Source of the DNA: Algoriphagus sp.
GTDB lineage: Bacteria; Bacteroidota; Bacteroidia; Cytophagales; Cyclobacteriaceae
Direction of reading: 5' to 3'
Assembly: GCA_018336015.1 (NCBI GenBank)
Contig: JAGXQZ010000060.1
Location: forward strand, 1 to 64,000
Length of the DNA: 64,000 nt
Each line of letters starts with the position of its first letter. Positions within the stretch are counted from its first letter, which is position 1. A program made the position numbers and the translations under genes. Under the pieces are notes generated by a model that was not told the origin of the DNA, did not search any database, and saw only the letters and a list, made by a program, of their open reading frames with translations. Shown piece by piece: positions 26,553-37,000 of this stretch.

Positions 26553-27233
26553 ATGATTCAACTCAACGAACTGGACAAATACATCGAATCCCGATTTCAG
26601 CGGGTGTTTCTCCTCAAAGGAATCAACCTCACCATCAAAGAAGGGGAGTTTGTGACACTCATGGGGCCCTCAGGAGCTGGCAAATCTACTTTGCTCAATA
26701 TTCTGGGCCTTTTGGATGAGGATTACGAAGGGACTTATTCCTTTTTGGGAAAAGATATCCTCGCGATGAAAGCCAAAGAAAGGTCTAATCTCCACAAAAG
26801 CGAATTTGGATACATCTTTCAGGCTTACCATCTCATCGATGAGCTGACCGTCTATGAAAATATCGAAACGCCTCTGCTGTATCGAAATGTGTCCACGACT
26901 GATCGTAAAAGTCTGATTGCGGAACTTTTGGACAAGTTTAACATGGTAGCAAAAAAGGACCTTTTTCCAGCCCAGCTTTCCGGAGGTCAGCAGCAACTCG
27001 TGGGTATTGCCCGCGCCATTGCAGGTAAGCCAAGAATTCTCCTTGCCGATGAACCTACGGGAAATCTCCACACGGCTCAGGCGAAGGAAATTATGCAGGT
27101 GTTTCAGGAACTGAATGCCGAGGGCACAACCATCATTCAGGCCACGCATGCCAGAGAAAATGCAGATTACGGAACCCGATTAATACAATTGATAGACGGA
27201 AGAATAACAAGAGATGAAGCAATTACATACTAA
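26553..27233 (+). CDS. MacB/LolD-type ABC transporter ATP-binding protein
   Basis: The ATG at 26553 gives 226 residues (MIQLNELDKYIESRF) and fits the family start. The frame is open 42 codons further, but that extension would cover enhancer C and the candidate promoter. Motifs: Walker A GPSGAGKST, Q-loop IFQAYHLIDELTVYENI, signature LSGGQQQL (Leu where Arg is usual), Walker B ILLADEPTGNLH and switch His in QATHAREN. Its 3' end overlaps the TolC gene by 20 bases, so the two are translationally coupled. It may power the FtsX permeases at 17944-22952, because no permease is encoded here. Confidence 0.92.
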   Translation: MIQLNELDKYIESRFQRVFLLKGINLTIKEGEFVTLMGPSGAGKSTLLNILGLLDEDYEGTYSFLGKDILAMKAKERSNLHKSEFGYIFQAYHLIDELTVYENIETPLLYRNVSTTDRKSLIAELLDKFNMVAKKDLFPAQLSGGQQQLVGIARAIAGKPRILLADEPTGNLHTAQAKEIMQVFQELNAEGTTIIQATHARENADYGTRLIQLIDGRITRDEAITY

Positions 27234-28548
27234 GGTTTGGATCACCTTCTTGATTTTGGTGGGTTTTGTGTTTTTGACAAAGGCTCAGGATACCCTTAAG
27301 TTGACATTTCAAGAGGCTGTATCCATGGCATTGGCCAAAAATCTGGAATACCGGATCCTTGAAAACAATCAGGAAATTCTCAAAAAAGAAACCCTCACGG
27401 CTTGGTCAAATCATTTGCCCTCAGCCAACATCAATTCATCCTTTTTGCGTCAGACGGGTCAGCAGTTCCAGCAGATCGAAGGGGAAATTGTCGTGACCAA
27501 GGAATCCAATGAGATTCTTTCTCCCGGACTTTCGGTGAGTATGCCGGTGTTCAATGCCGGAAGGAGAATATTGGATACCCAATCGTCCATACTCGCTCAA
27601 AAGGCAGGAGAAAAAGGACTTGAAAGGGCCAGGCAACAAGTGGTTTTTGACGTGTCGAGAAGATACATGCAGGTTTTGCTCGATCAGGAACTCTTGAAAA
27701 TTGCTCACGAAAATGTGTTGAATCAAAAGCAAATCTTGATTCAGATCGAGGGATTTGTGGAGGCAGGACTACGTACGATCTCTGACCTGTATAATCAGCA
27801 GGCGGAAGTGGCACGATTGGAATCCATCCTGCTCGATGCCGAACTGACCCTCGAAAACGACCGATGGCTGTTGGTGGAATACCTTCAGATGGAAGTAAAT
27901 ACCATTCCCGTTTTAGAAAATGTATCACCTGAGGAGCTGATGGGAGAGTTGAGCGATCAAGATATGGATCAGCTCGTTCAGCTGGCACTGAGTAAGCGGC
28001 CCGATTTGCAGCAACAATCTTTGCTGACCTCCTCCTTCAAAAAGGATGTGCAGGCGATCAAAGCCATGCTGCTGCCTCGTGTGAATGCATTTTACAACTA
28101 TGGTACGTTTTATACTTCGCTGGACAATCGGAGCGTGAGCACACAGTTGTTTGAGATTTATCCACAAAATACGATAGGTCTTTCCTTGGGGATCCCGATT
28201 TTCAATGGTTTCCAATCTAGATTGGATGTGGCAAGGGGAAAAATGGCATACCAAAATCAAGTGCTTCGCAAAGAAGCTTTCGATCGGAAAGTGTATCAAG
28301 ATGTCAGGCTGGCTTACCAAAACTATCAGGTGGCCTTGAAAAAAGTCAGCAACGCCTCGATTAGGCTCGTTGCTGCAAAAGAAGCCCAGCAAGCTGTCAG
28401 TGAGCGCTTTCGATTGGGACTTTCTGATTTTCTGGACTTGTCGGCAGCCAATCAGACACTTGTCAGTGCGCAGTCTGATCAGGCACAGGCTAACTTCACC
28501 CTTTATTTTCAAGCAGTGTTGATGAATTTTGCTTTGGGCAATTTATGA
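27214..28548 (+). CDS. TolC-family outer-membrane efflux channel
   Basis: This 444-residue protein has a signal peptide ending at TKAQ (about residue 25). Two long helical-hairpin repeats of the OEP family follow, separated by strands (GLSVSMPVFNAGRR and GLSLGIPIFNGFQS). It should form the trimeric outer-membrane duct for the membrane-fusion protein at 13605 and the ABC permeases of this region. It overlaps the ATPase gene upstream and ends in a strong terminator at 28603. Confidence 0.94.
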   Translation: MKQLHTKVWITFLILVGFVFLTKAQDTLKLTFQEAVSMALAKNLEYRILENNQEILKKETLTAWSNHLPSANINSSFLRQTGQQFQQIEGEIVVTKESNEILSPGLSVSMPVFNAGRRILDTQSSILAQKAGEKGLERARQQVVFDVSRRYMQVLLDQELLKIAHENVLNQKQILIQIEGFVEAGLRTISDLYNQQAEVARLESILLDAELTLENDRWLLVEYLQMEVNTIPVLENVSPEELMGELSDQDMDQLVQLALSKRPDLQQQSLLTSSFKKDVQAIKAMLLPRVNAFYNYGTFYTSLDNRSVSTQLFEIYPQNTIGLSLGIPIFNGFQSRLDVARGKMAYQNQVLRKEAFDRKVYQDVRLAYQNYQVALKKVSNASIRLVAAKEAQQAVSERFRLGLSDFLDLSAANQTLVSAQSDQAQANFTLYFQAVLMNFALGNL

Positions 28549-28602
28549 GAATCGTCCGTTATTGGAAGTCAAACTATTGATAAGATACATGGTCAATAAG
28601 AC

Positions 28603-28638
28603 AAAAAAGCACCTCTCCACTATGAGAGGTGCTTTTTT
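28603..28638. terminator. Bidirectional terminator between tolC-like gene and DUF4136 gene
   Basis: AAAAAAGCACCTCTC (28603-28617) pairs perfectly with GAGAGGTGCTTTTTT (28624-28638). A and T tracts on both sides let it serve the convergent genes. Confidence 0.93.
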
Positions 28639-28667
28639 GATGTGCTGATGGCTATGGATTGTCCCAG

Positions 28668-29252
28668 TTATTCCGTAAACTTATTCACTATCTTAAATTC
28701 ATTCATTACTCTGTATGCTGCTCTAGTAATGTCTGCCGAGAAATTTGGAGAGGCGAGATCAAAGTCTGCCGCAGTGTAACCCTGCCAAATGGTATTGCCT
28801 TTTTTGCTGTCGATCACATAGATAACCAGCATACCTTTGTTTTGCGAGTATCTTACTTGATTGTAAGTCTCATCCTTCTCTTGTTCGCGCTCTATCTCTC
28901 CTTCATCGTTTCTAAAGGTGTATCCTGTCCGATTCATCCAATAATCAAACTCAGGCTGAACATATCCTCTGTACCGGATTGAATCTGTGAAAATCTTGTA
29001 GCTGACCAACAAGTCTGGTTTGGATTCTTGCTCACGAAATCCTTGAGAACCCAACCTCGCACCAATGGTAGCCGTGAGCACTGGTGAAATTACAGTTGTG
29101 TCTAATTCAGGGGATTCTACAAAAGCGAAGGTCTTATACTTTTTGAAGGAACCCGTGTAGTTGTAATCGTAGTCTGTGACATAATCCTTAGATGAAAAAC
29201 AGGAAGCAGTCAATACAAGTAGAAAGAAAAGGAAAATAGAAGGAGCTTTCAT
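28668..29252 (-). CDS. DUF4136 lipoprotein
   Basis: This 194-residue protein has a lipoprotein signal peptide (LTASC, Cys18). The DUF4136 fold shows in the opening DYDYNYTGSFKKYKTFAFV and in the late motif KKGNTIWQGYTAADF. Members are common small envelope lipoproteins of Bacteroidota and Proteobacteria without a known role. The gene stands alone and shares the downstream terminator at 28603-28638. Confidence 0.88.
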   Translation of the reverse strand: MKAPSIFLFFLLVLTASCFSSKDYVTDYDYNYTGSFKKYKTFAFVESPELDTTVISPVLTATIGARLGSQGFREQESKPDLLVSYKIFTDSIRYRGYVQPEFDYWMNRTGYTFRNDEGEIEREQEKDETYNQVRYSQNKGMLVIYVIDSKKGNTIWQGYTAADFDLASPNFSADITRAAYRVMNEFKIVNKFTE

Positions 29253-29386
29253 AAGGTAGTGGTTGAGTCGTAAAATGATAATCTACTTTGACCTTGGATT
29301 TTAATAGGGCTAACCTTTGGTTTAAGAATTTTGTTTGTTCAATAGTTTAAAATTCAGAGGAATACCTTTCTAATTTAGAGATAGGG

Positions 29387-29415
29387 CAAAAAAAAATCCA
29401 GTCTAATGCTGGATT
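29387..29415 (-). terminator. Intrinsic terminator of the DUF2490 gene
   Basis: AATCCAG (29395-29401) pairs with CTGGATT (29409-29415). On the minus strand the stem is followed by a long U tract (29387-29394). Confidence 0.75.
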
Positions 29416-29435
29416 TTAATGAGCGATGACTAGGA

Positions 29436-30122
29436 TTATTTACTGAGGAGCTGATGGTGGATTCCTACTTGAAGTTGGCCTTTAGAAAGCGAATTGGTGG
29501 TTTGCTCCATGAAACCGAGTTGAATAGCGAAACCTTTTTGAAGTCTAAATCCAAGTCCTGCATATATCCTGTTTCGGTCAAAAAACTGCATCGCGGGAGT
29601 TAGTCTTTCGCCATTGATGAAAATTTCGTCATAAATCTGGAAGTAAATCGAACCTTTTTCTGAGAGCTCTTTGGAATTGAGGGGCACGTTTAGAAATAAT
29701 GCATATCGGAATCTTGTTCTAAAATCCTGGTTTTCGATCCAACGCTGTTCGTAGCGATAGCGATGCATCAAACCAATTTTTCCAGCTTTTTGACGAAGAA
29801 TAGCTTCTTGATACAGTCGATTTTCATGCAGCGTTGCATCTGAATCACCGGCAGTTCCATTGGTAATACTTGCATATCCTGCCAAAAAACTAGTCTGACC
29901 GGATTTAGAATTGTATTGAATCCCGCTTCGGATGAGCAGTTGATCCAGATCAGAGGTGGTGTTGAAATTCCTCAATTGCATTTCTCCATGAATGGCCCAA
30001 GGAGAGTCTTTCCAACGGAAATTGCCGAAATACATGTACCATCCACCCAAGTCATTGGGATTTTGAGCCAGTAACAGGCTTGGGAAAAAGAATAGGATAA
30101 GAAGTGCGCAAAGTTTTTTCAC
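29436..30122 (-). CDS. DUF2490 outer-membrane protein
   Basis: This 228-residue protein has a signal peptide (to about residue 19, LLLAQ). It is made of amphipathic strands with the DUF2490 opening DLGGWYMYFGNFRW and with HRYRYEQRW, RIRTRF-type and final-strand features, so it probably forms a small beta-barrel in the outer membrane. No function is established for the family. Monocistronic with its own terminator. Confidence 0.85.
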   Translation of the reverse strand: MKKLCALLILFFFPSLLLAQNPNDLGGWYMYFGNFRWKDSPWAIHGEMQLRNFNTTSDLDQLLIRSGIQYNSKSGQTSFLAGYASITNGTAGDSDATLHENRLYQEAILRQKAGKIGLMHRYRYEQRWIENQDFRTRFRYALFLNVPLNSKELSEKGSIYFQIYDEIFINGERLTPAMQFFDRNRIYAGLGFRLQKGFAIQLGFMEQTTNSLSKGQLQVGIHHQLLSK

Positions 30123-30303
30123 AGATCAAAAATCAAAAAAAGTAGCGAGCTTGTACTAAGGATATTTATTTAATGTTCGATTCACTTTTGAATTTGATTA
30201 CTTCATCAGCAGTACACAAGCAAAGGATTACGCATCATCTTCAAGTGATAAATGTCCCAAACCGATCGCTAGATCTTGATTTACTTTTGCAGATTCATAA
30301 TGG

Positions 30304-30924
30304 ATGTTGCTCATGAAAGAGTTTTGGAATACCCGATATCAAGAGCGTGATTATGCTTATGGCACCGAACCCAATCGGTTTTTTGAAACCGAGATTCGCA
30401 AAATTCCGATCGGAAAAGCGCTTTTTCCTGCAGAAGGAGAAGGGCGAAATGCTGTTTTTGCGGCGTCTTTAGGCTGGGGGGTAGTAGCTTTTGACCTAAG
30501 CGAAGCAGGAAAAACCAAGGCGCTTAAACTAGCCGATGCCAGAGGTGTATCGATCACCTATGAAGTGGCTACACTTCAGGAGTTTGAGGCCGAAAAAGAA
30601 GGCTTTGATGCGTTGGTCTTGGTATTTGCCCATTTTCCCAACCCTTTGCGAAAGACATTTCACCAAAAACTGATAACCTTTCTCAAACCAGGAGGAATCG
30701 TAATCTTGGTAGGATTTTCAAAGAAGCATGCAGCTTTCAATTCTGTAAATGAACAAGCTGGAGGGCCTAAAGATCCGGCCATGCTTTTCTCCAAGCAGGA
30801 ATTGGAGGGGGATTTTGATGGATTTGATATCCAACTTCTCGAAGAAGCCGAAGTGGATTTACAAGAAGGAAATTATCATTTGGGAAAATCGGCAGTGATT
30901 CGATTGGTAGCCAGAAAGAAATAG
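30304..30924 (+). CDS. Class I SAM-dependent methyltransferase, TehB-like
   Basis: A protein of 203-206 residues. The ATG at 30313 (MKEFWNTRYQ) fits the family start better than the one at 30304. A shortened SAM-binding motif I reads LFPAEGEGRNAVFAA, followed by VVAFDLSEAG and the post-motif FLKPGGIVILVGF. Relatives act on small molecules including oxyanions and thiols. The substrate is unknown here. A TACTTTTG -7-like box at 30282-30289 lies 24 bases before the preferred start. Confidence 0.88.
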   Translation: MLLMKEFWNTRYQERDYAYGTEPNRFFETEIRKIPIGKALFPAEGEGRNAVFAASLGWGVVAFDLSEAGKTKALKLADARGVSITYEVATLQEFEAEKEGFDALVLVFAHFPNPLRKTFHQKLITFLKPGGIVILVGFSKKHAAFNSVNEQAGGPKDPAMLFSKQELEGDFDGFDIQLLEEAEVDLQEGNYHLGKSAVIRLVARKK

Positions 30925-30984
30925 GAATCAGGATCTTATTTTTTCAAACTAACTTCCCTAAATTCAGAGAAACTTTTTTTTGAT

Positions 30985-31350
30985 ATGCAAACTGAAAAAC
31001 GATTTTGTCAACACTGTGGCAAACCGATTCAAGGTCGCCCCGACAAGAAATTTTGTGATGATGCCTGCCGAAATACCTTCAATAATCAGCAGAATGCCGT
31101 CACCACCAATTTTATCCGAAATGTGAATCATGCGCTCAAGCGCAATAGGAACATCCTGTCTGAACTCCTTCCCGAAGGAGAAAAAATGGCCAAAACTACC
31201 CGAGATAAGCTAAATCTAGAAGGATTTAATTTTCGATATTTTACTCACATCTTCCAAAACCAAAAAGGGAATGTGTATCACTATTGCTATGATTTTGGAT
31301 ACCTAGCCTTGGAAAATAACTGGTTTCTGATCGTTCGTGGCAAAGACTGA
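30985..31350 (+). CDS. Small zinc-ribbon protein, function unknown
   Basis: This 121-residue protein has an N-terminal four-cysteine zinc ribbon (FCQHCGKPIQ and KKFCDDACRNTF, about 8-35). It resembles ribbons found in nucleic-acid-binding proteins. A basic helical segment and a strand-rich end (VYHYCYDFGYLALENNWFLI) follow. It lies 60 bases after the methyltransferase gene and converges with the sulfatase gene 8 bases away. I do not recognise a named family. Confidence 0.8.
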   Translation: MQTEKRFCQHCGKPIQGRPDKKFCDDACRNTFNNQQNAVTTNFIRNVNHALKRNRNILSELLPEGEKMAKTTRDKLNLEGFNFRYFTHIFQNQKGNVYHYCYDFGYLALENNWFLIVRGKD

Positions 31351-31358
31351 TCGTGGCC

Positions 31359-32771
31359 TTATTTTTCTGAAATTCTTCCGGGCTCTCGATTGCCTGTTCC
31401 CTGTCTTTGGGTGAGTTGATCGCCCATATCTGACCTTGCTTTTTCGGCAAATTGATGAAGCATCTTTACGATTTCAGGGAAGTTGCTGTGAATGTCTGTG
31501 GTTTCTCCTGGGTCATGGGATAAGTCAAAAAGTTGTTCCTTTTCCAGTCGGATATGAGCGTATTTCACAGGTAATCCATCGTTTCGGAGTTCTGATCCTG
31601 CCGGAATCGTGCGGTAAACATGAGGAAAAACCAGTTTCCATTTGTCATAAATGACCGCCTGCAGTTCGTTTTGGTTGTAATAGGCGAAATAGGGGGTTGG
31701 TTTGACTTCTTTTCCCTGAAGCAGGTTCCACATCGAATTCCCATCGATTTTCAAGGGAGGCAAAGTAGCACCGGTGATTTCTGCCAAAGTAGGAAGGATG
31801 TTGATCGTCATGGCCGGTTGCTTAAGCGTGGTGCCTGATGGGATTTTTCCCGGCCAAGCCATCAATGCTGGGACTCGAATGCCTCCTTCCCAAGAAGTAC
31901 CTTTACCTTCCTTGAGCCCACCCTGGAGTCCTGCATGACCTCCGTAGGAAAGCCAAGGACCATTGTCGGAGGTGAAAATGATCAGCGTATTTTCTTCCAA
32001 TCCAAGTTCCTTCAGCTTTTTTCGGATTTGCCCCACTGACCAATCGATCTCCATCATCACATCTCCGTAAAGTCCTTGGGAAGATTTCCCTTTAAACTTC
32101 TCCGAAACAAAAAGCGGTACATGAGGCATGCTGTGAGCGAGGTATAGGAAAAAAGGCCGATCCTGATTTTTATCGATAAACTCCAGCGATTTTTGAGTAT
32201 ACCAAGTAGTCAGCTCGCTTTGATCCTCAAGAAAAGCAAGTGTTTTTTCTCCTTGAATCAGGGGCAGGGGAGGGTAATAATTTTTGGTTTCGGGATGGTT
32301 CGGCCACATGTCATTGGAGTAGGGAAGGCCAAAGAAACTGTCAAATCCCTGCCGGGTGGGTAAAAACTCCGGGTGGTGGCCCAAGTGCCATTTTCCGACC
32401 ATGCCTGTGGCATACCCTTGAGATTTGAGCATTTCGGCGATGGTGGTCTCCTTTGGATTCAATCCATGCTTGGCGCTGTGGTCGAGTGCTCCATGAATCC
32501 CGATTCGATTGGCATAGGCTCCCGTCAGCAAAGCTGCCCTAGAAGCACTACAGACAGCATGAGGCACATAAAATTGCTCAAACTTGGCTCCGTCAGCCGC
32601 CAACTGATCGAGGTTGGGAGTCGTCCAACCCTTGGCTCCATATACTCCGAGGTCTCCATATGCCAGGTCATCGGCAAAAATCAAGATGATATTCGGCTTA
32701 TCGGATTTCCCCTCATCCACTGGAGGCAACTGAAAAAATCCTAGAAGCAAGAGGAGGGTCTGAAGAATCAT
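31359..32771 (-). CDS. Secreted type I (formylglycine) sulfatase
   Basis: This 470-residue arylsulfatase-like enzyme has a short signal peptide and metal-binding Asp-Asp (IIFADDLAYGDLG). The formylglycine motif CSASR (Cys74) fits the C-x-P/A-x-R rule with Ala at the third position. Downstream GKWHLGH and FTSDNGPW complete the active site. It removes sulfate from a carbohydrate or other ester and needs a formylglycine-generating enzyme encoded elsewhere. It is the last gene of a four-gene operon and starts 5 bases after the haloperoxidase-like gene. Class and substrate cannot be decided by eye. Confidence 0.95.
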   Translation of the reverse strand: MILQTLLLLLGFFQLPPVDEGKSDKPNIILIFADDLAYGDLGVYGAKGWTTPNLDQLAADGAKFEQFYVPHAVCSASRAALLTGAYANRIGIHGALDHSAKHGLNPKETTIAEMLKSQGYATGMVGKWHLGHHPEFLPTRQGFDSFFGLPYSNDMWPNHPETKNYYPPLPLIQGEKTLAFLEDQSELTTWYTQKSLEFIDKNQDRPFFLYLAHSMPHVPLFVSEKFKGKSSQGLYGDVMMEIDWSVGQIRKKLKELGLEENTLIIFTSDNGPWLSYGGHAGLQGGLKEGKGTSWEGGIRVPALMAWPGKIPSGTTLKQPAMTINILPTLAEITGATLPPLKIDGNSMWNLLQGKEVKPTPYFAYYNQNELQAVIYDKWKLVFPHVYRTIPAGSELRNDGLPVKYAHIRLEKEQLFDLSHDPGETTDIHSNFPEIVKMLHQFAEKARSDMGDQLTQRQGTGNREPGRISEK

Positions 32772-32776
32772 GGGGA

Positions 32777-34093
32777 TTATTGGGCTATGGTGATTTTGTC
32801 CAAGATATGTCTTCCGATTTTTTTTCCTTGGGCAATTCCGTTTTCGATTGCATCCCGAAAGTGAATTCCTCCATAAAGTCTCGAGATAGAGGCCTCGTCT
32901 GCGGCCTGATAGAAGGAAGAAAACTGTCTTTCAGGCAAGCCAAAGTAAACTTCAGAGGTGTCCAAAAAGGAAAAATTATCCCCGAAATAAGCGGTCAATA
33001 TCTCTGCTGAGGCACTGCTGATGACCGAGTGACCTGAGGTGTATTCGGGAAAAGGTGGGGTTTGCAGTAAGGGTTTCCAGGAGTTGTCCACCTTTTGGTT
33101 GATGACTGTTTCCGGGCGGATTCGGTTGGTTTCATACTTGGCTTTCCAGCAGGATACAAAAGCGTCGTGAAGGCTCATGCCTACCAAGGCATGGATATAG
33201 GCAGTTTCAGCAAAACTGAGCTTAGCCTTTTCGGCGGCGATTCCCGTGATTCCTATCCAATGTCCCCCGGGAGATATCTTTTTTACCCCAATCGACATGT
33301 GCCCGGCAAATTCCACTTTGAATGGATTGCAGTCCCAGAAGTTGGCGATCAGCTTTTGTTCCTCGTTCAAAGATTTGCCGATTTGGTAGACTTCCTGAAG
33401 TTGGATTTGGAAAGGGCTTCCCTCGGTAAGGTCAAATGGGGCCATTTCCCTTGGTTTGAATTTTTCCAAGTCGGTCAGGAAAAAGGTCTTCATGGTTTTC
33501 CATTCAGGCTCTACCGCTGCCATGTAGGCAGGCGGAGTGGGATACCAGTTTCCTTCCCCTTCTTTCGGTGTATAGCGGGTCAGGGCGGTCAGTTGGATGT
33601 AGCCATCAGTTTTTGCAAGGTCAAGCACTTTTGCAGCCACTGTTTGAGCATACTGCAGGTGAGCTTCCAGTGATTTCTTGGATATGTACTTTTCCTTCAG
33701 CCCTCTCTTGATCCAGTTTTCCTGAGCTTTTTTTAATACAAACCCGGAAGGCATGATTTTTTCACCCACCAAAAACATGGCATGTATTGCTGTAAATTCT
33801 AAAGAATTTAGGGAAGGAGTGGGTAGGCTCAATCCAGAAAAGCGGGTAGCAGGAAGTAAGTCAGGGCGCTTAAATGGATTGGTCGATTTTGAAATAGCGA
33901 GGTATGCGGCGAGATTGGTATACGCATAGATTCTCGCAGCTACGGGGGGACTTGCCACATCGGTCACCATTACTTCCGTAATGTGAAAAAGCTCCTCAGC
34001 GTAGATTTTTGGCCAATTAGTAGGGTTCTTTTGACCAAAAACAGAACCAGTCAAAATCAGTAAAACGCAAGATAGGAAAAGCCTTCGCATCAT
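32777..34093 (-). CDS. Vanadium-dependent haloperoxidase-like PAP2 superfamily protein
   Basis: This 438-residue secreted protein (signal peptide to about VFGQ, residue 21) carries all three active-site motifs of the PAP2/vanadium-haloperoxidase fold. These are K-x6-RP (Lys319 to Arg326-Pro327), YTSGHS (Ser353-Gly354-His355) and SRLYGGIH (Ser404-Arg405 to His411). It could be a haloperoxidase or an acid phosphatase. The vanadate- and phosphate-binding residues are the same in both. Its start overlaps the end of the FG-GAP gene by 4 bases (ATGA), which indicates translational coupling. Confidence 0.92.
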   Translation of the reverse strand: MMRRLFLSCVLLILTGSVFGQKNPTNWPKIYAEELFHITEVMVTDVASPPVAARIYAYTNLAAYLAISKSTNPFKRPDLLPATRFSGLSLPTPSLNSLEFTAIHAMFLVGEKIMPSGFVLKKAQENWIKRGLKEKYISKKSLEAHLQYAQTVAAKVLDLAKTDGYIQLTALTRYTPKEGEGNWYPTPPAYMAAVEPEWKTMKTFFLTDLEKFKPREMAPFDLTEGSPFQIQLQEVYQIGKSLNEEQKLIANFWDCNPFKVEFAGHMSIGVKKISPGGHWIGITGIAAEKAKLSFAETAYIHALVGMSLHDAFVSCWKAKYETNRIRPETVINQKVDNSWKPLLQTPPFPEYTSGHSVISSASAEILTAYFGDNFSFLDTSEVYFGLPERQFSSFYQAADEASISRLYGGIHFRDAIENGIAQGKKIGRHILDKITIAQ

Positions 34094-37000
34094 TTCAGTC
34101 GGTAGATTTCGGGTAGGTGCTGGTTGATTCCGAAAATAAACAATCTTTCACCGGCAGATTGGATTTCCACAATGGATTTGATGTCTTTTTGGAGGATAAT
34201 TCCCGAATCGATCGGACTCAAAGGCGAAAATTCCCCTTTTCCTTTTCCCAATAGAACCAGACCCAGTCCCGCGTCAATTTTACCAATCCGGATTCTGGCT
34301 TGGCTTTGATTGCCCCCCAGAATCAGATCCTGGACTCCGTCCTGATTGAGGTCAGTCACATGGATGGAATAGATGGGGAAATACTGTGCTTCACTTGGTA
34401 AGGCGTGGGCTTTGAATCCGTTACCAGTATTCTCAAAGTAAAAGGACTGAAGCGTATTGATTTCCAGCTTTTGAGCTGATTCCAACTCAGTTGGAGTGAA
34501 TAAATCGGTCAGTTTAGCTTTGGAATACGAAGCGTAATCGGTGAATTTGCTCCGCATGCTTACCATTTGATCCAGAAGTTCATCTCGGCTGGCAAAAGGA
34601 AACAGGCCATCGCCGATCTGACTTTCAAAGATCGGATCAATGCTTCCGTTTTGGTCAAAATCTGCCGCGTAGAGTCTGAGCGGAAATTCCTTCGATGCCT
34701 TCAATTGAGTGTTGAAGCCAAAGTTGCCCACAATCAAGTCCAAGTCCCCATCTCCATCCATGTCAGCCTGACTGAGGCTATTCCACCAACCTGAGAGTTG
34801 ATCATCAAAGTAGCTAACTGTCTCTTCCAGCCCTTTGGAAGTATTTAGAAATACCTTTGGCTTCATGAATTCACCGACTAGGATGAGGTCATTGCGACCG
34901 TCACCGTTCAGGTCTTGGCTTACTCCACCAGTCAGCAAGCCGATTTTCGGATTTTTGAGAAAGTTGGATGTTTGGTCACTGAAGTTTCCTTTGCCATCGT
35001 TGATCAGGATTTTTGAATCGGGAATCTCCGGATAGCGCCCCGGAATGATTTTTCCTCCCACAAACAAATCCGGAAAACCATCTTGGTTTAAGTCCAAAGT
35101 CACTGCAGTTCCAGTGCTGATGAAATACCTTGGAAAGGCAGCCTGAGGCACCAAAACGCCAGAGCCATCATTGAGATATAGCCTGTCTCTTAGCGCTTCA
35201 TCGGTGCTGAGGTAGTCGTGATATCCTCCGCTTCCCACAAAAAGATCCACTTTTCCATCTAGGTTGAAGTCCTCAAAAAGTACCACTGCATCCGTAAAGT
35301 CCGCAGAAGATCTAAACCCTCGGTAGACTTCCCAAGAATCCTGTGTTTTGGTATAAATCCGTGCCGGATTGCCTTTAGACCCCCCAATGAATAGTTCGGG
35401 ATTACCGTCACCATTCAGATCTGCGGAGGCCATGATGGGCCCCAAATGACTTGGCATGGTAAGTAGCAGGGGCTGTCTTTTAAAGTCATTGACTGTCGAT
35501 AGACTGGGATTGAAATCGAGTTTTGAGTTGACTTTTGTTAAAAGAGGCGTTTGAATTGAGGTAAGTGTCGAAGTTTTGGAAGTGCCTTTCGCTGAAACTT
35601 TGATCCGCTGATTCGCTTTCAAATCAACCAGTTTATCTATGGATTGATCCGGCCAAATGACCACTAAACTATCGATCATCGTGGCATTGCCTAGCCCGAA
35701 GTGAAGTCGGTAAGAACTCGAAGATTGGAATCCCCTGACAGGCTGTTGCTCCTGAAATTGAAGTTCACCACCCGTATAGGCAGTAAGTTTTGTTCCGATG
35801 GCAAAAGGATTTTTTCCGGGAAAGCTTACATCCACTTGAAGCCAATTTCCCTTTTGGCTTTTGTTTTCGAGGATTTCAGAAACCTGATTCAGGTGGTTTA
35901 TGACCAAATCCAGATCTCCGTCATTGTCCAAGTCACTGTAGGCTGCTCCGCTGGAAAAGTTTTTTTCTGAAAATCCTGCCGTCAACGAGCGGTTTTTAAA
36001 AGTGATATCTCCTTGATTTTCATAAAAATAATTATGAACTGGAGTAGAACTCATCGAAGTCACCAAATGAAGCGTGTCTGCTTTTTCTTTCGCTATGGCC
36101 TGCTTGAAATAGTAATCTCCTTTGTACTTCAGAAAATCGCGATTGGTGTAGTCTCGATAGTAGCCATTGGAAATGAAGAGGTCCTTTTTTCCGCTGTTAT
36201 TGGCGTCAAAAAAAAGTGCTGACCAGCTCCAGTCTGTGTTGGAGATACCGGCTGCTTGTCCGATTTCCGAAAAAACACCCTTCCCGCGATTGAGGTGCAG
36301 CATATTTCGCATCAGTTGATGATGAAATCCTTGTTTCAGCATCAGGTTGTACTGCTCGTAGTTTTCAGGGCCGTAGAGGAGTTTTTGCCGTTCGTTGTCC
36401 TCGGGCAGCATGTCCAAGGTGAAAATGTCGGGCAGTCCGTCATTGTTGACATCGGCGATATCTGCCCCCATGGAAAAATGGGAAATATGGGGAAGTAAAC
36501 TGGAAGTCTGATCTACAAAGGTCCCGTTGCCTTGATTGATATACAGGTAGTCGGTCTCAATGTAGTCATTGGTCACCAAAAGATCCATCCAACCATCCTG
36601 ATTGATGTCCGACGCGATCACTGCCAATCCAAAACCTAATGCAGAGCCTTTAATTCCTGCGGATTCACTGATGTCAGTAAATTTTCCCTGATCGTTTCGG
36701 TAGAGTTTATCTCCTGCGTAGGGGTGTCTTTGATTTTTTTCCCGATCAAATTCAAGTTCGGTAATCACTTCGATGTGGTGATTAAGGAGATAAAGATCCA
36801 AGTCACCGTCGTGGTCAAAGTCGAAAAACAAACCTTGGGTACTATTGGACGGATCATCGATTCCAAACTCAGTTGCTCTTTCCGTGAATTTGAAATTTCC
36901 GGCATTGATCCAAAGCTCATTTCGTCGGGATTCCGGTGATTTTTTACCTGAGTAGCATACGTAAATGTCCAAGAGGCCATCTCCATTGACATCTGCCATG

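Noticed and set aside
27925..28512. 195-codon minus-strand frame
   Set aside because: It is antisense to the TolC-family gene and has no recognisable features.
33095..33673. 192-codon plus-strand frame
   Set aside because: It is antisense to the haloperoxidase-like gene, whose three active-site motifs are intact.
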